Positions 1 to 4,044 of a DNA stretch of 5,336 bases are shown here, one piece after another. Location: contig JAKBCQ010000260.1 in assembly GCA_021807585.1 (NCBI GenBank), forward strand, positions 1 through 5,336, written 5' to 3'. The translations under genes were made by a program, and so were the position numbers. This stretch comes from Planctomycetota bacterium. Lineage in GTDB: Bacteria > Planctomycetota > Planctomycetia > Isosphaerales > Isosphaeraceae. Below the pieces are notes generated by a model. The model had not been told where the DNA came from. It was given only the letters and a program-made list of their open reading frames with translations, and made no database searches. Each line of letters begins with the position of its first letter. Position 1 is the stretch's first letter.

Positions 1-531
1 GTTGATCAGATCGATGACGCCCTGGAAGGAAGATTCGGCGCCGATCGGTAAATGGAGCGGCAAAACCGTAAGGCCGAGCTTTGATTCCAATTGCTGAATC
101 ACGTTCACGGGATTGGCGCCGCTCCGGTCCATCTTGTTGATGAACGCGAGCCGAGGGACGTTGTAGCGCTTCATCTGACGGTCGACCGTGATCGATTGCG
201 ATTGCACCCCGGCGACGGCGCACAAAACGAGAATCGCGCCGTCGAGCACGCGCAACGACCGTTCAACCTCGACCGTGAAGTCAACGTGTCCAGGTGTATC
301 AATGATGTTGATTTTTTTATCACCCCAGAAGACCGTGGTCGCGGCCGAGGTGATCGTGATGCCGCGCTCTTTTTCGAGCTCCATGTGGTCCATGACGGCG
401 CCTTCCCCCTTCACCTCCTTGATGACGTGGGTGCGGCCCGTGTAGTAAAGGATGCGCTCGGTGAGCGTCGTTTTGCCCGAGTCGATATGGGCGGAGATGC
501 CGATATTACGATAGTTGCGTAGGTTTTCCAT
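1..531 (-). CDS. fusA: Elongation factor G, N-terminal part (mitochondrial EF-G1-like / spdEFG1 type), runs off left edge
   Basis: Translational GTPase that drives tRNA-mRNA translocation on the ribosome. The 177 visible codons cover most of the G domain: P-loop AHIDSGKT (residues 14-21), switch I RGITIT (56-61, with T59), DTPGH (78-82) and NKMD (132-135). The ATG at 531-529 gives the usual short N-terminus, [17 protein letters not shown]. The reading frame is open to position 1, so the rest of domain I and domains II-V lie outside the window. Ordinary bacterial EF-G usually has AHIDAGKTT and a MDWMEQE stretch. Here the protein has [32 protein letters not shown] and [20 protein letters not shown], which closely match mitochondrial EF-G1 and the related bacterial spdEFG1 group. 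No rpsL or rpsG lies upstream, so this is not the classic str-operon copy. The upstream AGAGAAAA is only a weak ribosome site. Family call is certain; subfamily is an inference from motif memory. Confidence 0.95.
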   Translation of the reverse strand, partial: MENLRNYRNIGISAHIDSGKTTLTERILYYTGRTHVIKEVKGEGAVMDHMELEKERGITITSAATTVFWGDKKINIIDTPGHVDFTVEVERSLRVLDGAILVLCAVAGVQSQSITVDRQMKRYNVPRLAFINKMDRSGANPVNVIQQLESKLGLTVLPLHLPIGAESSFQGVIDLIN

Positions 532-551
532 GGTCGTCGATTTTCTCTGAC

Positions 552-583
552 AGGGGATCGATCATCCAGGGGATCGATCATCC
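552..583. repeat. Perfect 16-bp tandem duplication in the fusA leader
   Basis: The unit AGGGGATCGATCATCC occurs twice back to back, at 552-567 and 568-583, with no mismatch. It lies 21-52 bp upstream of the fusA start codon, so it would be in the mRNA leader. The second copy together with the next bases forms a hairpin, GGGGAT (569-574) / ATCCCC (580-585) with a 5-nt loop. The duplication could be simple slippage or a repeated protein-binding site; the sequence does not decide. Confidence 0.8.
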
Positions 584-603
584 CCTTATTCATTGGGGTT
601 CAA

Positions 604-650
604 ACCCGAACGCCGGGAGCGGTAACGGGGATTTCGGGTCGGCTCGACCC
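604..650 (-). promoter_or_regulatory. Mutually exclusive hairpins in the fusA leader, attenuator-like
   Basis: Two inverted repeats share bases. GGGTCG (636-641) and CGACCC (645-650) form a 6-bp stem with a 3-nt loop. ACCCGAA (604-610) and TTCGGGT (633-639) form a 7-bp stem around a 22-nt loop. Because 636-639 belongs to both, only one can form at a time. Further downstream in the leader, runs of G and C around 585-600 can pair as well. This is the geometry of a leader that could switch, but there is no U-tract after either stem, so a classical intrinsic terminator is not evident. Function is inferred only. Confidence 0.3.
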
Positions 651-928
651 TTTACGCGGCGGAAGAGCCTAAGGCGGAATCCATACTGTTATCGGTTCTT
701 CATCGGTGGATAACCTGAAGGATTCTCGCCTTGGGACGATCGCGTGGGAGGCGGGCTCGACGTCACATAATCGAATACGAATCACCCCACGCTTGGCATC
801 GAGTTGAGACATCGTAATCAATCGGTGGAACATTCGACAAGGCCAGTTGTCTAACGGCGTCGAATTCATCGATCGTTCACGGTTCTCGATTCCTCAATGC
901 GCGCGGTGGTACGTTTCTTTGTGTGGGA

Positions 929-1168
929 ATGACCGAGAGACGCGGGTCGTCGGTTCGCGAGAGGGGGAAGCCGCGGCGGAGAATGGAAAACGACCCCGGT
1001 CGTCGCTCGACTCGCATCGATTCGATCACGTCGATTTACCGCGACGACGCGATTTTTTGGGGACGAGTCGGCGGAAATCATCGCATGAATAACTTGTCGC
1101 GATCGGATTTGGACGTCGTTTTACGAACGTCGCGCGGCGCATTCTCGATTTGGAGACCGGAAACGTGA
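929..1168 (+). CDS. Doubtful small ORF overlapping the S26-like gene start (79 aa)
   Basis: An ATG at 929 (or GTG at 923) opens a 79-81 codon frame that ends with TGA at 1166-1168. That stop overlaps the preferred GTG start of the next gene in the four bases GTGA, a common arrangement for translational coupling. About 70 percent of third codon positions are G or C, in keeping with neighbouring genes. Against it, the product is very rich in Arg and Ser, has no recognisable domain, membrane segment or signal peptide, and such frames arise easily in GC-rich DNA. The only upstream purine stretch sits directly against the start codon. I do not recognise the protein. It is listed because of the overlap; it is more likely spurious than real. 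Confidence 0.22.
   Translation: MTERRGSSVRERGKPRRRMENDPGRRSTRIDSITSIYRDDAIFWGRVGGNHRMNNLSRSDLDVVLRTSRGAFSIWRPET
1152..1155 (+). promoter_or_regulatory. Shine-Dalgarno GGAG that decides the S26-like start
   Basis: GGAG at 1152-1155 lies 9 nt before the GTG at 1165. The longer alternative, TTG at 1150, would overlap this site. The later ATG at 1180 has no purine tract at a suitable distance. This favours GTG 1165, but planctomycetes often lack clear Shine-Dalgarno sites, so the ATG stays possible. Confidence 0.5.
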
Positions 1169-1950
1169 CGATCGCTCTCATGAGACGCGTGAAGCCGGTC
1201 GAACGGTTTGCCGAACGCACGGAGAAACGGCTTTCGATTTCGGTTTGGATTCCCGGTCTCGCGCAGTGGAACTGGGGGCAACGAGGCCGGTCGGCGGCGA
1301 TTCTCATGACGTTCACGGCGGCGATTTTCGCCGCGGCGTTCACCTGGGGAACGTGGTTCGGCGCGGTGATGCTGGCCGCGGCGTTCGCGATGCACGCGGC
1401 TTCGCTAGCCGACTCGATTCGTCAGACCGCGTTTCCGCCGCTGGGGACATTCACCCCCTGGTGTTCGGCGATCGGATCGTTGAGCCTGACGATGTACCTC
1501 CCCGGCCTAGCGCTGGCGACATTTTTCGCTTTCCCGGTGTTTCCCGTTCAAAACGGAACGACGGGATACGCGATCAATCGCTGGGCGTACCAGGGGCAAG
1601 CGCCTCGACCCGGTCAGCTCGTCGTTTGGAACGACGCCAAAGCCGATCGTCTCTGGCTGGCGCGGGTCGTCGCCGCGGGAGGGCAACGGATCCGCTGGCC
1701 CGCCGGAATCGCCGCCGAATCGCCTTCTCCCGAAACCCCCACTCCCACACCGATGAACGAAAATCCAGGTTGGACCGTCAGTGAACTTGAACTCGAAATC
1801 CCCGCCGACCATGTTTTGTTAAGCTTGGGCGCCGATCCCAAATCCGACCAAGAAGATGCAAACCGCTGGGTGCTCGTCGCTCGTGACGAACTGATGGGGC
1901 GAGCTTGGGCGCGGCTTTATCCCGTCTGGAACCGGCGATTTCTGCTTTGA
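1165..1950 (+). CDS. Multi-pass membrane protein with degenerate signal peptidase I (S26)-like domain, catalytic residues missing
   Basis: The product has 261 residues from GTG 1165. The N-terminus is cytosolic-like and charged, followed by IPGLAQWNWGQRGR (29-42), a version of the PGLGQ-type motif seen before the first helix of many small membrane proteins. Hydrophobic segments lie at about 43-60, 62-80 and 103-127. The C-terminal part follows the S26 fold order: YAINRWAYQ (135-143) resembles the VNK-box strand, PRPGQLVVW (147-155) resembles RGDIVVF, LARVVAAGGQRI (165-176) resembles the IKRVVGLPGD box, and LLSLGADPKSDQEDANRW (218-235) with MGRAWARLYPVWNRR (244-258) resembles the GDNR..S.DSR.WG / GRA..YWP end. 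The SMxPT serine box is absent, the catalytic Lys position is Ala166, and GD is GQ. A Pro/Thr-rich linker (about 182-201) replaces part of the usual insert. It is therefore probably not a protease; role unknown. It stands alone on its strand, divergent from fusA. Confidence 0.8.
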   Translation: MTIALMRRVKPVERFAERTEKRLSISVWIPGLAQWNWGQRGRSAAILMTFTAAIFAAAFTWGTWFGAVMLAAAFAMHAASLADSIRQTAFPPLGTFTPWCSAIGSLSLTMYLPGLALATFFAFPVFPVQNGTTGYAINRWAYQGQAPRPGQLVVWNDAKADRLWLARVVAAGGQRIRWPAGIAAESPSPETPTPTPMNENPGWTVSELELEIPADHVLLSLGADPKSDQEDANRWVLVARDELMGRAWARLYPVWNRRFLL

Positions 1951-2042
1951 TCGCGCCGATCGACGGCGAACCCGGCCGCCAGGAGCACCGACTCGAAGGG
2001 TCGCATCCGCCTTGGAATGGGTCGGACGTGATTGTGAATTTT

Positions 2043-2075
2043 CTCGTTCGCCCCATGACTTTCACTCGTTCGCCC
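2043..2075 (+). repeat. 11-bp direct repeat spaced 22 bp within the HIT promoter
   Basis: CTCGTTCGCCC occurs at 2043-2053 and again at 2065-2075, both perfect. Start-to-start distance is 22 bp, about two helical turns, so both copies face the same side. The first copy abuts the candidate -35 and the second fills the spacer just before the -10. This is how a dimeric or tandem-binding regulator site would sit. No known regulator is recognised. Confidence 0.6.
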
Positions 2076-2083
2076 GCTATAAT
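2055..2083 (+). promoter_or_regulatory. Sigma-70-type promoter for the HIT and PIN-TRAM genes
   Basis: A perfect TATAAT lies at 2078-2083. Exactly 17 bp upstream is ATGACT (2055-2060), which matches TTGACA at four of six positions. Transcription would start near 2090 and give a leader of about 95 nt before the HIT start at 2185. The position, between the end of the S26-like gene and HIT, makes HIT (and probably the PIN-TRAM gene behind it) the first genes of a new unit. Confidence 0.55.
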
Positions 2084-2120
2084 TATTCGTGATCATGGGG
2101 TCGGAAGCGGGGCTTGGACG

Positions 2121-2184
2121 GCGAATTCTCGGAACGGTTCGCAACAGAATCCCGTATGAAACTTGGAACCGAACCGCGAATTCT
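2121..2184 (+). promoter_or_regulatory. Repeat and hairpin in the HIT mRNA leader
   Basis: GCGAATTCT occurs at 2121-2129 and 2176-2184, the second copy touching the start codon. Between them, CGGTTCG (2135-2141) and CGAACCG (2170-2176) form a 7-bp inverted repeat with a 28-nt loop. The pairing would place a stem over the translation initiation region, where no good Shine-Dalgarno site is seen. A role in translational control is possible but unproven. Confidence 0.3.
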
Positions 2185-2694
2185 ATGGATCGACTTTGGG
2201 CGCCTTGGCGAGCCGCGTATATTCGAGAGTCGGCGCCTCGTCCCGACGACGGTCGTAAACCGTCGTGTTTCATTTGCGACGCCCTTAATCAAACGACCGA
2301 TCGCGACAATTTGCTCGCGTGGCGCGGCCCGCGCACGGTCGTGATTCTCAACCGATTCCCCTATAACAACGGTCATTTACTCGTCGCGCCCCGTTCTCAC
2401 GTCGGTTCCCTGGGTGAACTGGGCCGAGAAGAACGAGCCGAACCGATCGAAACGATCACCCGGTTGATCGACGTGCTCGATCGGATGATGAGTCCTCACG
2501 GCTACAATATCGGGCTCAACCTCGGCAAATCGGCGGGCGCGGGGCTTCCAGATCACCTCCATTGGCACGTCGTTCCACGCTGGGACGGCGATACCAATTT
2601 CATGCCTATTGTTGGAGAGGCCAAGGTGATTGTTGAAAGCCTGGATGAATTTTATGACCGATTGGTATCGGAAATCACTCGAGGCGAATGGTAG
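2185..2694 (+). CDS. HIT-family protein (histidine-triad nucleotide hydrolase or Ap4A phosphorylase-like)
   Basis: The product has 169 residues, the usual length for the longer bacterial HIT proteins often annotated as Ap4A phosphorylase. These enzymes act in the cytosol on dinucleoside polyphosphates or other nucleotidyl esters. The triad HLHWHVV is at 124-130, with the middle His126 as expected nucleophile. NRFPYNNGHLLVAPRSH (56-72) is the conserved nucleotide-binding strand-turn region. CFIC (28-31) is the CxxC pair that in related proteins binds zinc together with histidines. The start is ATG 2185 because MDRLWAPWR is the typical beginning of this family. The frame is open back to GTG 2089, but that codon falls at the predicted transcription start and the 32 extra residues have no family resemblance. 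Substrate cannot be read from sequence. The PIN-TRAM gene follows 117 bp downstream on the same strand. Confidence 0.95.
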   Translation: MDRLWAPWRAAYIRESAPRPDDGRKPSCFICDALNQTTDRDNLLAWRGPRTVVILNRFPYNNGHLLVAPRSHVGSLGELGREERAEPIETITRLIDVLDRMMSPHGYNIGLNLGKSAGAGLPDHLHWHVVPRWDGDTNFMPIVGEAKVIVESLDEFYDRLVSEITRGEW

Positions 2695-2800
2695 AATGCT
2701 TCGATACATCCTCGATCCGTCCTTTATCGCGACATATATCCATAGTATGACGTCCTTATTTATTCGGAAGTCGCCGGACGGTTCGCTCACCGTTTCGTTT

Positions 2801-2806
2801 GGGAGG
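2801..2806 (+). promoter_or_regulatory. Strong Shine-Dalgarno site of the PIN-TRAM gene
   Basis: GGGAGG lies 5 nt before ATG 2812. It is the best ribosome site in the window and fixes this start. No other start codon in the frame lies upstream at a suitable distance. Confidence 0.75.
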
Positions 2807-2811
2807 TCCGC

Positions 2812-3870
2812 ATGCTTTTGATAGCGATTCGCGCCGTTTTTATTTTCGCCACGGTGGGGCTTGCGACACGCATGGCGACCCTCACGAGCGGCATGGTGAA
2901 CACGCCGATTCTTCCCGCCGCGGTTTTTTTGGGGATATTGGCGGCGGGGATCGGGATCGTCATGATCGATTGGCTGACGCCGCGCAAGCGCATCCAAACG
3001 ATTTCGGCGATCTACTTCGGGTTAATCGTCGGTCTGATTTTGAGCAATCTGCTTCAGGTTACTCTTCAACCGACGTTTGATATGTTCTCTAAACCCATGA
3101 AAGAGGGTTTTGAGCAGGCTTTGCTGGCGCTTTTCACCGTGATCATCTGCTATTTTTGCGTCAGTACGCTGCTGCAAACCAAAGACGATTTTCGTTTTGT
3201 GATCCCGTACGTCGAGTTCTCGCGTGAGATCAAAGGGCCGCGGCCGCTCGTCCTCGATACCTCGGTGATCATCGACGGACGGATCGCCGACGTCGCCAAG
3301 GCGCGGATGATCGATCAGCCTCTCGTCGTTCCTCGGTTCGTCCTCCACGAATTGCAGGCGATCGCCGACAGCTCGGACAAGCTCCGAAGGAATCGCGGCC
3401 GGCGCGGACTCGACATCCTCAAACAATTGCAAGAGATGGAGGGGATCGAGGTACGGATCGACGACGCCGACATTCCCGAACTCACCGGCGTCCGCGAGGT
3501 CGATCATCGACTCGTCGTGTATACCAAACATCTGGGCGGAAAAGTCGTCACCAATGATTATAACTTGAACAAGATTGCGCGTTTGCAAGGTGTTGAAGTG
3601 ATCAACCTCAACGATCTCGCCAACGCACTTAAGCCGATCGTTCTGCCGGGAGAGATGCTTACCGTCAAGCTGATGAAACGGGGTGAGGAGCCGGGACAGG
3701 GAATCGGCTATCTCGACGATGGAACGATGATCGTCGCCGAACAGGGGGTCGGTTATCTGGGAGAGATCGTCAAAATCACCGTGACGAGCGTGCTGCAGAC
3801 GAGCGCCGGTCGGATGATATTTGGACGCCTCGATCCCGCCAACAAGCCCGCCTCGCGTGAGGCCGTTTAA
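2812..3870 (+). CDS. yacL: YacL-type membrane PIN-TRAM domain protein, putative ribonuclease
   Basis: The 352-residue product matches the YacL layout at full length. Four hydrophobic helices lie at about 2-20, 31-54, 63-85 and 100-122, so the protein should be anchored in the inner membrane. A PIN nuclease domain follows from about 144 to 270. The acidic metal-binding set is present: D149 in LVLDTSVIIDGR, E180 in LHELQAIAD, D231 in REVDHRLVVY and D249 in VVTNDYNLNK. A C-terminal TRAM domain (about 275-340, LPGEMLTVKLMKRGEE to GEIVKITVTSV) should bind RNA. PIN domains are metal-dependent RNases; the natural substrate of YacL proteins is not established to my knowledge. It is not a toxin gene: no antitoxin-like partner lies upstream, and membrane helices plus TRAM are characteristic of the chromosomal family. 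Probably co-transcribed with HIT. Confidence 0.93.
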   Translation: MLLIAIRAVFIFATVGLATRMATLTSGMVNTPILPAAVFLGILAAGIGIVMIDWLTPRKRIQTISAIYFGLIVGLILSNLLQVTLQPTFDMFSKPMKEGFEQALLALFTVIICYFCVSTLLQTKDDFRFVIPYVEFSREIKGPRPLVLDTSVIIDGRIADVAKARMIDQPLVVPRFVLHELQAIADSSDKLRRNRGRRGLDILKQLQEMEGIEVRIDDADIPELTGVREVDHRLVVYTKHLGGKVVTNDYNLNKIARLQGVEVINLNDLANALKPIVLPGEMLTVKLMKRGEEPGQGIGYLDDGTMIVAEQGVGYLGEIVKITVTSVLQTSAGRMIFGRLDPANKPASREAV

Positions 3871-3871
3871 G

Positions 3872-4000
3872 CGTCGTTTCCCTAGAACGCGGCGGCGGAG
3901 ACGAGTTCTACGCCCCGTTTCTTTTCCAAGATCCGAGCGATCGCGCCGATTCTCCCAAGGTTTCTCGCGCCGTGCCGAATAGAATGATAGGGAAACGTCG
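3872..4000. repeat. Long-range inverted repeat between PIN-TRAM and GTPase genes
   Basis: CGTCGTTTCCCTA (3872-3884) and TAGGGAAACGTCG (3988-4000) are inverted copies matching at 12 of 13 positions, with the inner 10 bp perfect. They enclose 103 bp and nearly fill the 174-bp gap. A smaller stem, TAGAAC (3883-3888) / GTTCTA (3905-3910), overlaps the left arm. CGTCGTT also occurs as a direct repeat at 3872-3878 and 3996-4002. No gene is supported inside, although a -10-like TAGAAT lies at 3980-3985. It might be an mRNA 3'-end structure, a regulatory loop or a tiny MITE-like remnant; no clear target duplication is seen. Confidence 0.5.
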
Positions 4001-4033
4001 TTCGCGAAAACACGCGGCGGGGGCTCCTCGGCG

Positions 4034-4039
4034 AAGGGA
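4034..4039 (+). promoter_or_regulatory. Shine-Dalgarno site that decides the GTPase start
   Basis: AAGGGA lies 5 nt before GTG 4045. The frame is closed upstream by TAG at 3988-3990 and contains no ATG, GTG or TTG between that stop and 4045, so this GTG is the earliest possible standard start. Confidence 0.6.
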
Positions 4040-4044
4040 CCGAA

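Larger units (their letters stand above)
532..1164. other. Divergent intergenic region between fusA and the S26-like gene
   Basis: This 633-bp stretch separates two divergent genes. The left part (about 532-650) is the fusA leader, with a tandem repeat and competing hairpins described separately. The middle (about 660-920) is visibly lower in GC and holds no convincing gene. A minus-strand ORF at 669-869 (66 codons) has no Shine-Dalgarno site and no recognisable motif. The right part holds a doubtful small ORF ending at 1168. I see no tRNA cloverleaf, transposase remnant or clear -35/-10 pair for either flanking gene, although both promoters probably lie here. Confidence 0.6.

Noticed and set aside
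669..869. Minus-strand 66-codon ORF upstream of fusA
   Set aside because: No Shine-Dalgarno site, no recognisable motif, mixed codon use, and 137 bp away from fusA. Nothing beyond an open frame supports it.
840..900. tRNA-like T-arm (GGTTCTCGATTCC) around 880
   Set aside because: The loop has the wrong length, and no matching acceptor or anticodon stem can be drawn.
1245..1784. Plus-strand ORF of 179 codons inside the S26-like gene
   Set aside because: Out-of-frame shadow, very Arg/Asp-rich, no ribosome site. The enclosing frame has clear membrane segments and S26-like boxes.
1954..1968. Hairpin CGCCG / CGGCG just after the S26-like stop, as terminator
   Set aside because: Five-base stem with no following T-run; too weak to call an intrinsic terminator.
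2377..2997. Minus-strand ORF of 206 codons across HIT and PIN-TRAM
   Set aside because: Antisense to two well-supported genes, spans their intergenic gap, and its sequence is Arg/His-rich without motifs.
2812..3870. PIN domain read as a VapC-type toxin
   Set aside because: Four membrane helices, a TRAM domain and full YacL length, with no antitoxin gene upstream, argue against a toxin-antitoxin module.
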